From NCBI GenBank assembly GCA_019348575.1, contig JAHWJE010000010.1, forward strand, positions 1 to 13,037: 13,037 nt of DNA, read 5' to 3'. Each line of letters begins with the position of its first letter. Positions within the stretch are counted from its first letter, which is position 1. Positions 1-8,833 of this stretch are shown here, piece by piece. The notes beneath the pieces are model-generated. The model ran no database searches, was not told where the DNA came from, and worked only from the letters and a program-made list of their open reading frames with translations. The translations under genes and the position numbers were made by a program. The stretch is from Actinomycetota bacterium. GTDB lineage: Bacteria > Actinomycetota > Thermoleophilia > Solirubrobacterales > Solirubrobacteraceae.

Positions 1-527
<527 letters not shown>

Positions 528-531
<4 letters not shown>

Positions 532-2066
532 CCGAAGCACGAAACGACTCCTTCACGTCGCAGACGATGCAGCAGCGCGAGCGCGCGACGACGATCTTCG
601 AGAAGGGCGCGCCCGGGCGGCGCGCGTTCCGTGCGCCCGAGCTCGACGTGCCGCAGGTCGACGGCCTGATCCCCGCGGCGCAGCGCCGCACCCAGCCGCC
701 GCGCCTGCCGGAGGTCAGCGAGCCCGAGATCGTCCGCCACTACGTCAACCTGTCGAAGCGCAACTTCGACCTCGACTCGGGCTTCTATCCGCTCGGCTCG
801 TGCACGATGAAGCACAACCCGCGCCTGCACGAGCGCGTCGCAGCGCTGCCCGGCCACGCGCGCCTGCACCCGCTGCAGGACCCGCGCCGCGCGCAGGGCG
901 CGCTGGAGCTGATGTTCGCCCTGCAGGAGTCGCTGGCCGAGATCGCCGGCCTGCCGCACGTCTCGCTGCAGCCGTCGGCCGGCTCGCACGGCGAGCTTGC
1001 GGGCGTGCTGCTGACGCGTGCCTACCACGCCGACCGCGGCGAGCAGCGCACGAAGGTGCTGACGCCCGACTCGGCGCACGGCACGAATCCCGCGACGGTG
1101 ACGATGGCCGGCTACGAGGTCGTCAAGGTCGCGCTGGACGCCGACGGCGGCGTCGATGTCGACGACCTGCGCGCGAAGGCCGACGACAGCGTCGCCTGCC
1201 TCATGCTGACGAACCCGAGCACGCTCGGGATCTTCGATCCCAACATCGAGGAGATCGCGCAGATCGTGCACGGCGTCGGGGCGACGCTCTACTACGACGG
1301 CGCGAACCTCAACGCGATCATGGGCTACTCGCGGCCCGGCGACATGGGCTTCGACATCGTGCACTTCAACCTGCACAAGACGTTCACGCAGCCGCACGGC
1401 GGCGGCGGCCCGGGTGCCGGGCCGATCGCCGTCAGCGACCGCATCGAGCCCTACCTGCCGCGCCCGCAGGTCGTGCGGCGCCCGGCTGCCAACGGCGGGC
1501 CGCCGACGTTCGACCTCGACGACCGGGCGGGGCGCGACTCGAAGTCGATCGGCAGGCTGCGCGGGTTCCAGGGCAACTACGGCGTCTTCGTGCGCACCTA
1601 CGCGTACATCCGCTCGCTCGGCGCGGAGGGGCTGCAGGACGTCTCCGAGGTGGCCGTTCTCAACGCCAACTACCTGCTGGCGCGGCTGCGCGAGAAGGTC
1701 GGCGATCGGCTGCCGCTCGCCTTCGGCGAGCGCTGCATGCACGAGTTCGTCCTGTCGGGCGCGCCGATGAAGAAGGAGCTCGGCATCCGGACGCTCGATC
1801 TCGCCAAGCGCCTGCTCGACCACGGCTTCCACCCGCCGACCGTGTACTTCCCGCTCGTCGTCGACGAGGCGCTGCTGATCGAGCCGACCGAGACCGAGAC
1901 CCGCGAGACGCTGGACGCGTTCGCCGACGCGATCGCCGCGATCGTCGCCGAGGCCGAGGAGGACCCCGAGATCGCGCGCAACGCGCCGTACACCACGCCT
2001 GTCCGGCGTCTGGACGAGGCCGGCGCCGCCAAGCGCCCGCGGGTGCGCGAGGTCCTGCCCGACTGA
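528..2066 (+). CDS. gcvPB: Glycine dehydrogenase (decarboxylating) subunit 2
   Basis: This 512-residue protein is the PLP-carrying subunit of the two-part P-protein and works with GcvPA in glycine cleavage in the cytoplasm. The PLP-lysine motif [20 protein letters not shown] is present, with the Schiff-base lysine at residue 284; the preceding YYDGANLNA carries the conserved Asp (residue 257). [10 protein letters not shown] near residue 90, GSHGELAG and [13 protein letters not shown] are further family signatures. The ATG at 528 overlaps the gcvPA stop, and the N-terminal 30 residues are slightly longer than in many homologues, so a later start is possible, but the overlap favours 528. It reads through to TGA at 2064-2066, followed by a GC-rich hairpin. 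The rest of the cleavage system (gcvT, gcvH) is not in the window and is probably upstream. Confidence 0.95.
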
Positions 2067-2071
2067 GTCGA

Positions 2072-2099
2072 GCGCGGCGCCGCCCCGGCGGCGCCGAGC
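2072..2099 (+). terminator. GC-rich hairpin after gcvPB, possible terminator
   Basis: Six bases after the gcvPB stop, CGGCGCCGCC (2075-2084) and GGCGGCGCCG (2087-2096) form a perfect 10-bp inverted repeat around only two bases; in RNA this would be a 9-bp stem with a four-base loop, extendable by two pairs past one mismatch. There is no T-tract, so it is not a classical intrinsic terminator, but U-less hairpins after operons are common in actinobacteria. Its position between a finished operon and a gene with its own promoter supports the role. Confidence 0.45.
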
Positions 2100-2137
2100 G
2101 AGCTTCAGCGCGCCAGCGCCGACTCGTCGGTTGCTTC

Positions 2138-2166
2138 TTGCGAGGCCGCAGCGTCGCGCGTATGGT
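2138..2166 (+). promoter_or_regulatory. Sigma-70-like promoter for the S8 protease
   Basis: TTGCGA (2138-2143) and TATGGT (2161-2166) are separated by exactly 17 bases, each matching the housekeeping consensus at four of six positions. Transcription would start near 2173, leaving about 20 bases of leader that contain the ribosome binding site. This is inferred from sequence only. Confidence 0.45.
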
Positions 2167-2182
2167 CCGCCGCCGGGAGATC

Positions 2183-2192
2183 AGGGGGAGGG
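2183..2192 (+). promoter_or_regulatory. Strong ribosome binding site, AGGGGGAGGG
   Basis: A long purine run complementary to the 16S rRNA 3' end sits three to eight bases before the ATG at 2196 and fixes that start. It contrasts with most other first genes in the window, which have no Shine-Dalgarno sequence. Confidence 0.7.
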
Positions 2193-2195
2193 ACC

Positions 2196-3458
2196 ATGAA
2201 GCGCGCCATCTGGATCGGCACCGCCGCACTGCTGGCAGGTCTGGGATGTGCATCCAGCGCGAACGCAGCGTCCGCGCCGTACGAGGCGCACACGGTGATC
2301 GTCAAGTACGCCGACGGCGCGTCGCCGGCACAGCGCGCCCGCGCGCGCCGGCGCGCCGGCGTGCTCGGGACGCTCGCCGCGATCCGCGGCGTCGGGGCGC
2401 GGGTCGTGCGCGTCGCGGGCGATCCGGCCGCGGCCGCCGCGCGGCTGGACGGCTCAGCCGCCGTGCTGTACGCCGAGCCCAACTACATCGTGCGGGCGAC
2501 CGGCATCCCCAACGACCCCCGCTTCGGCGAGCTGTACGCCCTGCACAACACCGGCCAGTCGGGCGGCGTGCCCGATGCGGACATCGACGCCCCGGAGGGA
2601 TGGAGCGCGCTGTTCGGGCCGACGTTCCCGGCCTCGGGCGGCGCGAAGATCGGCATCGTCGACACGGGCGTCGTGGCCGGCCACGAGGATCTCGCGGGCA
2701 AGGTCGTCAACTGCGCCGGCGTGCGCTCCTTCGGGATCGACGTGCTCGGGATCATCACCCTGCCGCTGTTCGGCGACCCGACGATCGTCGGCGGGCGCTG
2801 CGCCGACGACAACGGCCACGGCACGCATGTCGCGGGCACGGCGGCGGCGCGCGCCGACAACGGGCGCGGTGTCGCCGGCGTCGCGTTCAACTCGCCGCTG
2901 GCGATCTGCAAGGCACTGGATCGCCTCGGCGTCGGCACGGTCGCGGGGATCGCCAACTGCATCGGCTACCTCGCCGCCAACGGCGCGAAGATCATCTCGA
3001 TGTCGCTCGGGACGGCGACCGAATCGGAGACGCTGCACGCCGCCGTCGTCGCCGCGAGCAGCAGGGCGCTGATCGTCGCGGCGGCCGGAAACGACGGCAC
3101 TCCGGCGCCGAGCTACCCGGCGTTCTTCCCCGAGGTCGTCTCCGTCGCGGCGACCGACAACCGCGACCGGCGCGCGCTGTTCTCGACGTTCAACGCCGAC
3201 GTCGAGGTCGCCGCGCCCGGAGTCGACATCCTCTCGACCTGGAACAGGGGCGCCTACGTCGTCGCCTCCGGTAGCTCGATGGCGACGCCGCATGCCGCCG
3301 GCGTGGCGGCGCTGATCGCCGGGCGCTTCCCCGCCGCCGGCCCCTCGCTGTGGCGCGCGAGGCTGACCGCGGCCGTCGACGACCTCGCGCCGGCGGGCCG
3401 CGACCCGCAGACGGGCTTCGGCCGGGTGAACCTCGCCAAGGCCGCGACGCTGCCGTAG
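2196..3458 (+). CDS. Secreted subtilisin-type serine protease (peptidase S8)
   Basis: A 420-residue exported peptidase. Residues 1-24 form a signal peptide (KR, hydrophobic core, then ANA before the likely cut). Residues about 31-100 look like an inhibitor I9 propeptide, ending in YAEPNYIVRA, which would act as a folding chaperone and be removed on activation. The catalytic domain shows all S8 signatures: Asp156 in IGIVDTG, His208 in NGHGTHVAGT, oxyanion-hole Asn299 in AAAGNDG and Ser361 in GSSMATPHAAG. Several cysteines, including one after the Asp block and one just before the His block, suggest disulfides in an extracellular enzyme. A hydrophobic loop (LGIITLPLFG) lies between the Asp and His blocks. 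The protein stops just after the catalytic domain, with no C-terminal anchor or repeat. It has its own promoter and RBS and is not obviously linked in function to gcvPB or trpS. The substrate cannot be deduced. Confidence 0.93.
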   Translation: MKRAIWIGTAALLAGLGCASSANAASAPYEAHTVIVKYADGASPAQRARARRRAGVLGTLAAIRGVGARVVRVAGDPAAAAARLDGSAAVLYAEPNYIVRATGIPNDPRFGELYALHNTGQSGGVPDADIDAPEGWSALFGPTFPASGGAKIGIVDTGVVAGHEDLAGKVVNCAGVRSFGIDVLGIITLPLFGDPTIVGGRCADDNGHGTHVAGTAAARADNGRGVAGVAFNSPLAICKALDRLGVGTVAGIANCIGYLAANGAKIISMSLGTATESETLHAAVVAASSRALIVAAAGNDGTPAPSYPAFFPEVVSVAATDNRDRRALFSTFNADVEVAAPGVDILSTWNRGAYVVASGSSMATPHAAGVAALIAGRFPAAGPSLWRARLTAAVDDLAPAGRDPQTGFGRVNLAKAATLP

Positions 3459-3497
3459 CAGCCGCCCGCCCGCCGCCCCGCGCGATCAAGGCGAAGG

Positions 3498-3503
3498 TAG
3501 CCT
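3498..3503 (+). promoter_or_regulatory. -10 hexamer TAGCCT, leaderless trpS start
   Basis: TAGCCT ends eight bases before the GTG start of trpS, so transcription would begin at or next to the start codon. No clear -35 is visible at 16-18 bases upstream. The same arrangement recurs before several other genes in this window. Confidence 0.45.
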
Positions 3504-3511
3504 GATCCGCC

Positions 3512-4519
3512 GTGGCGCACGTCATCTTCAGCGGCATCCAGCCGACGGGGCGCAAGCACCTGGGCAACTACATCGGCGCGATCATGCAGTACGTCGCCGG
3601 GCAGGATCGCGGGGACCCCGCGATCTACTGCATCGTCGACCTGCATGCGACGACGGTGCCCTACGACCCCGGCGAGCTGCGCGAGCGCGTGCACGACACG
3701 GCCGCCGTCCTGCTCGCGGCCGGGCTCGACCCCGAGCGCTGCATCCTCTTTCGCCAGGCCGACGTCAAGGAGCACACCGAGCTGTGCTGGCTGCTGACGT
3801 CGGTCACGGCGCTCGGGGAGCTCAACCGGATGCACCAGTTCCGCGACAAGTCGGCCGCGCAGCGCGAGCTCGTCTCGGCAGGCCTGCTGCTGTACCCGGT
3901 CCTGCAGGCGGCCGACGTGCTCGCCTACCGCGCGCACGAGGTTCCCGTCGGCGAGGACCAGCGCGAGCACCTCGAGCTCATGCGCAACATCGCCGAGCGC
4001 TTCAACGCGCGCTTCGGCGAGAACACGCTCGTCGTGCCGCAGCACCGCATCCCCGAGGTCGGCGCGCGCGTGCGCGACCTCCAGCAGCCCGAGCGAAAGA
4101 TGTCGACGACCGGCGGCAGCGAGCAGGGCACCGTCTACCTGCTCGACGAGCCCGACGTGATCCGGCGCAAGTTCAAGCGCGCCGTGACCGACTCCGACGA
4201 CCCGCCCGTCCTGCGGCGCGGCGACGACAAGCCCGGCGTGACGAACCTCATCGACATCCTCGCCACGCTGCGCGGCGTCTCGCCGGGCAGCGTCGAGCAG
4301 GAGCTCGCGAGCGCGCGCGGCTACGGCGACCTCAAGCTCGCGGTGGGCGACGCCGTCGTCGAGTCGCTGGCGGCGCTGCAAGAGCGCTACCGCGCGATCC
4401 GCGCCGATACGCAGGCGCTCGAGCAGACGCTCGCGGCCGGCGCGGCGAGGGCGCGCGCGATCGCGTCGGCGACGCTGGCGGACGTGCGCGACGTGATGGG
4501 GATAGGCGCCAAGCCGTGA
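3512..4519 (+). CDS. trpS: Tryptophanyl-tRNA synthetase
   Basis: A 335-residue class I aminoacyl-tRNA synthetase that charges tRNA-Trp with tryptophan using ATP. The N-terminus FSGIQPTGRKHLGNYIGAI carries the HIGH-equivalent motif (HLGNY, residues 16-20). The second ATP-binding signature reads KMSTT (residues 196-200) instead of KMSKS and is followed by GGSEQGTVYLLDEPDVIRRK, a form I associate with a subset of bacterial TrpRS. The VTDSDDPP and GVTNLIDIL segments are also typical. Length is normal. The GTG at 3512 is chosen because the conserved sequence begins within five residues and a TAGCCT hexamer sits eight bases upstream; only a distant GAAGG (3493-3497) could serve as an RBS. It is transcribed separately from the protease. 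Confidence in function is very high. Confidence 0.96.
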   Translation: MAHVIFSGIQPTGRKHLGNYIGAIMQYVAGQDRGDPAIYCIVDLHATTVPYDPGELRERVHDTAAVLLAAGLDPERCILFRQADVKEHTELCWLLTSVTALGELNRMHQFRDKSAAQRELVSAGLLLYPVLQAADVLAYRAHEVPVGEDQREHLELMRNIAERFNARFGENTLVVPQHRIPEVGARVRDLQQPERKMSTTGGSEQGTVYLLDEPDVIRRKFKRAVTDSDDPPVLRRGDDKPGVTNLIDILATLRGVSPGSVEQELASARGYGDLKLAVGDAVVESLAALQERYRAIRADTQALEQTLAAGAARARAIASATLADVRDVMGIGAKP

Positions 4520-4534
4520 GTGGCGCGAAACCGC

Positions 4535-4540
4535 TAGGGT
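4535..4540 (+). promoter_or_regulatory. -10 hexamer TAGGGT, leaderless micro-protein start
   Basis: TAGGGT lies seven bases before the ATG at 4548, the spacing expected if the mRNA begins at the start codon. There is no Shine-Dalgarno sequence. This supports the short ORF that follows being a real gene. Confidence 0.45.
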
Positions 4541-4547
4541 CGCGCCG

Positions 4548-4649
4548 ATGAACGCACACAACGAAAACGGCTTTGAGACTCTCGATGCCATCTTCATCCT
4601 GCTGGTCATCTTCCTGCTGCTCGGCGTGGCGCTGATCATCTTGCTGTAG
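4548..4649 (+). CDS. 33-residue single-pass membrane micro-protein
   Basis: I do not recognise this protein. It starts at ATG 4548 and stops at TAG 4647-4649. Residues 1-13 are polar and acidic (several Asn, Glu and Asp), and residues 14-33 are almost wholly hydrophobic (Ile, Phe, Leu, Val with one Gly), ending right at the stop, so it should insert as one transmembrane helix with the short polar end on one side. The sharp polar-to-hydrophobic split and the TAGGGT hexamer seven bases upstream argue against chance. The first half is noticeably AT-richer than its neighbours. It lies between trpS and scpA, which gives no strong functional hint; it could be a regulator or stabiliser of a membrane complex. 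Confidence 0.6.
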   Translation: MNAHNENGFETLDAIFILLVIFLLLGVALIILL

Positions 4650-4689
4650 CCGGGCAGGTGGTCGGCGGGTGAGCGTCGTGTGCCGTCGT

Positions 4690-4695
4690 TAGCCT
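4690..4695 (+). promoter_or_regulatory. -10 hexamer TAGCCT, leaderless scpA start
   Basis: TAGCCT ends eight bases before ATG 4704. It is identical to the trpS hexamer, with identical spacing. It helps choose ATG 4704 over the in-frame GTG at 4680, which would put the hexamer inside the gene. Confidence 0.45.
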
Positions 4696-4703
4696 GCGGG
4701 GTC

Positions 4704-5456
4704 ATGACCGTCGCCTCCCTCGAACTGGACCTCGACGTCTTCTCGGGGCCGTTCGACCTTCTCCTGACGCTCGTCCTGCGCGAGGAGATCGACCTGCTCG
4801 AGGTGCAGCTCGCCGACATCGTCATCTCCTACCTCGATCACCTCGAGTCGCGCGGCGAGCTCGACCTCGAGGCCGCGACGGAGTTCCTCGTGCTGATCGC
4901 CGCGCTGCTGGAGCTCAAGTCGCGCCTGATGCTGCCGCGCGAGCACGACGAGCTGCCCGACTTCGAGCCCGGCGAGGCTGCCGAGGAGCTGCTCGCGCGG
5001 ATGCTCGAGGCCCAGCGCTACCGCCGCGCCGCCGGGCATCTCGCGGCGCGGCTGGCCGCAGAGGCGGGGGTCCGCTATCGCGCCGCGCCGCTGCCGCCGG
5101 CGCTGCGGCGCACGAACCTCGCCGACGCAGGCGCGCTCTACAGCCCGCGCCGGCTCGGCGCCGCGCTGGGCGGGCTGCTGCGCGTGCCGCCGCCGCTGGC
5201 GCTCGGGCACCTGACGATCTCGCGCGTGACGACCGCAGAGCGCCTGGCGCACCTGCGCGCGCTCCTGCGGCGCGGGGCGACGACGTTCGACGATGCCGTC
5301 CGCGGCGCCGACCGCGTCACCGTCGCCGTCACGCTGTTCGCGCTGCTCGAGCTCTACAAGCAGGGCGAGGCGACCTGGACCCAGGACGAGCCGTTCGGCG
5401 AGATCGCGATCACACCCGCCTCGCGGCCGGCGCACGTGCACGCCGTCGCGTCATGA
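4704..5456 (+). CDS. scpA: Segregation and condensation protein A (kleisin)
   Basis: A 250-residue kleisin that bridges the two heads of the SMC dimer and, with ScpB, forms the condensin-like complex that compacts and segregates the chromosome. The N-terminus FSGPFDLLLTLV (from residue 13) with REEIDLLEVQLADI is the diagnostic ScpA start; ATEFLVLIAALLELKSRLMLP (split here as residues 58-78) follows as usual. The C-terminal winged-helix that binds the SMC head is seen as VTVAVTLFALLELYKQGE plus an acidic tail. The ATG at 4704 is preferred because homology starts within ten residues and a -10 hexamer lies just upstream; an in-frame GTG at 4680 would add eight residues. Its stop overlaps the scpB start (ATGA), so the two are co-translated. 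Confidence 0.95.
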   Translation: MTVASLELDLDVFSGPFDLLLTLVLREEIDLLEVQLADIVISYLDHLESRGELDLEAATEFLVLIAALLELKSRLMLPREHDELPDFEPGEAAEELLARMLEAQRYRRAAGHLAARLAAEAGVRYRAAPLPPALRRTNLADAGALYSPRRLGAALGGLLRVPPPLALGHLTISRVTTAERLAHLRALLRRGATTFDDAVRGADRVTVAVTLFALLELYKQGEATWTQDEPFGEIAITPASRPAHVHAVAS

Positions 5457-6037
5457 CCGAGCTCGCGCGGATCGTCGAGGCGCTGCTGTTCCTGTCGGCC
5501 GACGCGGTCAGCGTCGTCGACCTCGCCGCGGCCACCGGCTGCGACGCGCAGGAGATCGCCGCGGCGCTCGCGGAGCTCGACCGCGAGTACGCGCCCGGTC
5601 GGCGGGGGCTGCAGCTCAAGCGCGTCGCAGGCGGGATCGCGCTCGCGACGGACCCCGTCGCCGAGGACGCCGCGCGGCGGCTGCTGGCCCGGCCGCGCAC
5701 GCCGCCGCTGACACCCGCGCAGGCCGAGACGCTTGCGATCGTCGCCTACCTGCAGCCGGTCTCGCGGCCGGAGATCACCCGCATCCGCGGCGTCGCGGCG
5801 GAGTCGGCGAGCGCCACGCTCGAGGAGCGCGGCCTGATCGAGGAGGCGGGCCGCTCGCAGTTCGGCGCCGTCCTGTACCGCACCACCGATCTCTTCCTCA
5901 GGCTCTTCGGGCTGGACTCGCTCGACGCGCTGCCGAGCGTCGCCGAGTGGGACCCGTCGCCCGACGAGGAGGCCGATCTGCGCGACCGCCTGCTGCGAGC
6001 CGGCGAGCAGCGCGCGGGCGACGCCGCGGCGCTGTGA
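5453..6037 (+). CDS. scpB: Segregation and condensation protein B
   Basis: A 194-residue partner of ScpA in the SMC-ScpAB complex; ScpB dimers bind the middle of the kleisin. Two winged-helix domains can be seen: the first in ARIVEALLFLSADAVSVVDL, the second in PLTPAQAETLAIVAYLQPVS with SRPEITRIRGV and RGLIEEAGR, ending in the typical YRTTDLFLRLFGLDSLDALP. The tail is acidic, then Arg/Ala-rich. Start ATG 5453 overlaps the scpA stop by four bases. The stop TGA (6035-6037) is one base from the end of the convergent rlmN, leaving no room for a terminator between the two, so the transcripts must overlap or read through. Confidence 0.95.
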   Translation: MTELARIVEALLFLSADAVSVVDLAAATGCDAQEIAAALAELDREYAPGRRGLQLKRVAGGIALATDPVAEDAARRLLARPRTPPLTPAQAETLAIVAYLQPVSRPEITRIRGVAAESASATLEERGLIEEAGRSQFGAVLYRTTDLFLRLFGLDSLDALPSVAEWDPSPDEEADLRDRLLRAGEQRAGDAAAL

Positions 6038-6038
6038 G

Positions 6039-7082
<1,044 letters not shown>

Positions 7083-7088
7083 GTGTCC

Positions 7089-7094
7089 AATCTA
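7089..7094 (-). promoter_or_regulatory. -10 hexamer TAGATT, leaderless rlmN start
   Basis: On the minus strand TAGATT ends six bases before the GTG start of rlmN at 7082. This suggests rlmN can be transcribed on its own even though a same-strand gene ends 32 bases upstream. No Shine-Dalgarno sequence is present. Confidence 0.42.
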
Positions 7095-7114
7095 GCCCCG
7101 CCCGGCCCGCCCGA

Positions 7115-7690
7115 TCAGTCGAGGTCGGCGAACTCGAAGATCGCCGAGCCGACGGCCGAGAGCATCGGCACGCCGGCTGCCGCGAGCTCGTGGGCGCCCG
7201 TCGTGTGCCAGTGGCCCGAGACGTACGTGCGCCGGCCGCCCTGCGCGTCGACCGCCCAGGCGCCGCGGTGCATCCCGTCGGCCGTCTTTCGCACGAGATC
7301 GACCCACCAGCGCAGCGCGTCCTCGTCTCCCATCTTCGAGGTCAGCGCCGTCGCGCGCAGCCCGTCGTCGGACAGCGGCTCGAGCACGATCGTGAGGCTC
7401 TCCCGGTTCATCGCCACATGCTGCATCTGGTTGACGGCGACGATCTCGAACGGCTCGCGGCGCAGGCAGATCCGGCGCACCGGCTCCAGTTCGGCGATCG
7501 CGGCGTGCAGGTCGCCGCCGATCGGGATGGCGCCGACCAGGTAGTCGGGAAAGAAGCGCTCGACCGACATGTGCAGTTCGTGCTCGGCCGCCCACCCGGC
7601 CGCGATCTCGACGAGCTCCTCGCGCGTCGCGTGCAGCGGCAGCGCGAAATGGATCATCTCCGGATAGAACGGGTTGGGCTCGGCCGGCAC
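7115..7690 (-). CDS. Hypothetical protein, 191 residues
   Basis: I do not recognise this family. The protein is soluble, acidic and without a signal peptide or membrane segment. It begins NPFYPEMIHFALPLHATREE, continues as a mixed alpha/beta sequence with several His and Trp residues (WWVDLVRKTADGMHRGAW near residue 130; SGHWHTTGAHEL near residue 165), and ends in FEFADLD. The His-rich SGHWHTTGAH could bind a metal, but that is a guess. GTG at 7690 is chosen because the hexamer TACGAT lies eight bases upstream; an internal ATG twelve codons in is the alternative. It is divergent from the RluB-type gene, and the 17 bases between them hold the only promoter room. Codon use matches its neighbours, so it is very likely a genuine gene. 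Confidence 0.8.
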   Translation of the reverse strand: MPAEPNPFYPEMIHFALPLHATREELVEIAAGWAAEHELHMSVERFFPDYLVGAIPIGGDLHAAIAELEPVRRICLRREPFEIVAVNQMQHVAMNRESLTIVLEPLSDDGLRATALTSKMGDEDALRWWVDLVRKTADGMHRGAWAVDAQGGRRTYVSGHWHTTGAHELAAAGVPMLSAVGSAIFEFADLD

Positions 7691-7698
7691 CTGCGACC

Positions 7699-7704
7699 AT
7701 CGTA
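7699..7704 (-). promoter_or_regulatory. -10 hexamer TACGAT for the divergent hypothetical gene
   Basis: TACGAT on the minus strand ends eight bases before GTG 7690. It lies in a 17-base gap shared with the divergent pseudouridine synthase gene at 7708, for which only weak plus-strand matches exist (CATCGT at 7698-7703, or TAGGCA overlapping the ATG). Confidence 0.38.
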
Positions 7705-7707
7705 GGC

Positions 7708-8424
7708 ATGCGCCTCGCGAAGGTCCTCGCCCATGCCGGCGTCGCGTCGCGGCGTGGGGCGGAGGAGATCATCCGCGCGGGCCGCGTGACGATCGCCGGG
7801 AAGATCGTCACCGACCCCGCCCGCGACGTCGATGCCGACAGCGGCGTCGCGGTCGACGGGCGCTACGTCGAGGGGCCCGAGGAGCGGATGGTCTTCGTCC
7901 TCAACAAGCCGCGCGGCGTGCTGTCGACGGCGGCCGACACGCACGGGCGCCGCACGGTCGTCGACCTCGTCCCGTCACGCGGCGCGCGGCTGTACCCCGT
8001 CGGGCGCCTGGACGTCGACAGCACCGGGCTCATCCTCGTCACGAACGACGGCGACCTCGCCCAGCGCCTGACCCATCCCTCCTTCGAGGTTCCGCGCACG
8101 TACCGCGTCACGGTGCGCCCGGTGCCGGTCGGCGAGCGCGCGCTGCGCGCCCTGCGCGAGGGCGTCGACCTCGACGACGGTCGCACGGCCCCGGCGAAGG
8201 TGCGCCAGCTGCGCCCGGGCGTGCTCGAGCTGACGATCCACGAGGGCCGCAACCACCAGGTCAAGCGGATGTGCGAGGCCGTCGGGCACCGCGTGAACGC
8301 GCTGCAGCGGGTGCGCTTCGGCCCGCTGCGGCTCGACGGCCTGCCCGAGGGCGCGCACCGGCGGTTGCGGGCGGCCGAGGTCGAGGGGCTGCGCAAGGCC
8401 GCGTCCGCCCCCGCCGCTCGCTGA
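7708..8424 (+). CDS. rluB: RsuA/RluB-family 23S/16S rRNA pseudouridine synthase
   Basis: A 238-residue pseudouridine synthase. Residues 1-48 form an S4 RNA-binding domain (RLAKVLAHAGVASRRGAEE). The catalytic motif GRLDVDSTGLILVTNDGDLA carries the nucleophilic Asp102, VFVLNKPRGVLST precedes it, and HEGRNHQVKRM and VNALQRVRFGPL complete the RsuA/RluB/RluE/RluF signature. In actinobacteria and Firmicutes the member next to scpA-scpB is the RluB type that modifies 23S rRNA helix 89-90; I use the symbol on that basis, since RsuA cannot be excluded from sequence alone. Here two minus-strand genes separate it from scpB. The ATG at 7708 gives the standard N-terminus. It is followed 44 bases later by aroH, which has its own -10-like hexamer. 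Confidence 0.9.
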   Translation: MRLAKVLAHAGVASRRGAEEIIRAGRVTIAGKIVTDPARDVDADSGVAVDGRYVEGPEERMVFVLNKPRGVLSTAADTHGRRTVVDLVPSRGARLYPVGRLDVDSTGLILVTNDGDLAQRLTHPSFEVPRTYRVTVRPVPVGERALRALREGVDLDDGRTAPAKVRQLRPGVLELTIHEGRNHQVKRMCEAVGHRVNALQRVRFGPLRLDGLPEGAHRRLRAAEVEGLRKAASAPAAR

Positions 8425-8451
8425 CGCTCGCCCCGTTCTTCCCCCACCCAC

Positions 8452-8457
8452 TAGCAT
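8452..8457 (+). promoter_or_regulatory. -10 hexamer TAGCAT upstream of aroH
   Basis: TAGCAT ends ten bases before ATG 8468, so transcription would start at most a few bases before the start codon. No Shine-Dalgarno or clear -35 is visible. It would make aroH the first gene of a transcript separate from rluB. Confidence 0.42.
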
Positions 8458-8467
8458 CGCCCCCGCT

Positions 8468-8833
8468 ATGCGGCTCTTCGCCCTGCGGGGGGCCTCGTCG
8501 GTGGACCGCAACGACGCCCAGGCGATCCTCGGGGCGACCGAGTGGCTGCTGCGCGAGATCCTCAAGCTCAACGACCTGCACCCCAGCGACGTCGTCAGCT
8601 GCATCTTCACGCTGACCGAGGATCTCGACGCCGAGTTCCCGGCCGTCGCCGCGCGCAACATGGGCTTCTCGCGGGTGCCGCTGCTGTGCTCGCGCGAGGT
8701 GCCCGTGCCCGGCTCGCTGCCGCGCGTCATCCGCGTGCTGATGCACTACTACGCGCCCGACCACCACGTCGCGCGGCATGTGTACCTCGGCGAGGCCCGG
8801 ACGTTGCGCGAGGACCTCGAGGGCGCGCAGTGA
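8468..8833 (+). CDS. aroH: Chorismate mutase, AroH (monofunctional) type
   Basis: A 121-residue trimeric chorismate mutase of the Bacillus subtilis AroH fold, which rearranges chorismate to prephenate, the branch point towards Phe and Tyr. From memory of the B. subtilis enzyme, active-site positions line up almost without gaps: Arg7 in LRGASSV, Arg63, Cys74, Glu77, Arg89 in RVIRVLMHY, and Tyr106 in RHVYLGEA. The start is certain because Arg7 must fall within the first beta strand. It ends in TGA overlapping the GTG of the next gene (GTGA), so the membrane protein is translationally coupled to it. It opens the aromatic block continued by hisC, aroF and tyrA. No regulatory domain is fused to it. 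Confidence 0.93.
   Translation: MRLFALRGASSVDRNDAQAILGATEWLLREILKLNDLHPSDVVSCIFTLTEDLDAEFPAVAARNMGFSRVPLLCSREVPVPGSLPRVIRVLMHYYAPDHHVARHVYLGEARTLREDLEGAQ

Noticed and set aside
2196..2270. Lipoprotein signal (Cys18) in the S8 protease
   Set aside because: The residues before the Cys read GLG, lacking the usual Leu/Ala-type -3 residue of a lipobox; ANA at residues 22-24 gives a better ordinary cleavage site.
4680..4703. In-frame GTG at 4680 as the scpA start
   Set aside because: It would place the TAGCCT hexamer inside the gene and add eight residues that ScpA proteins do not have; ATG 4704 fits homology and promoter.
8542..8829. Earlier in-frame starts for the membrane protein inside aroH
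   Set aside because: The sequence there is the shifted frame of aroH and gives an Arg/Pro/His-rich extension; the GTGA overlap at 8830 is the natural start.
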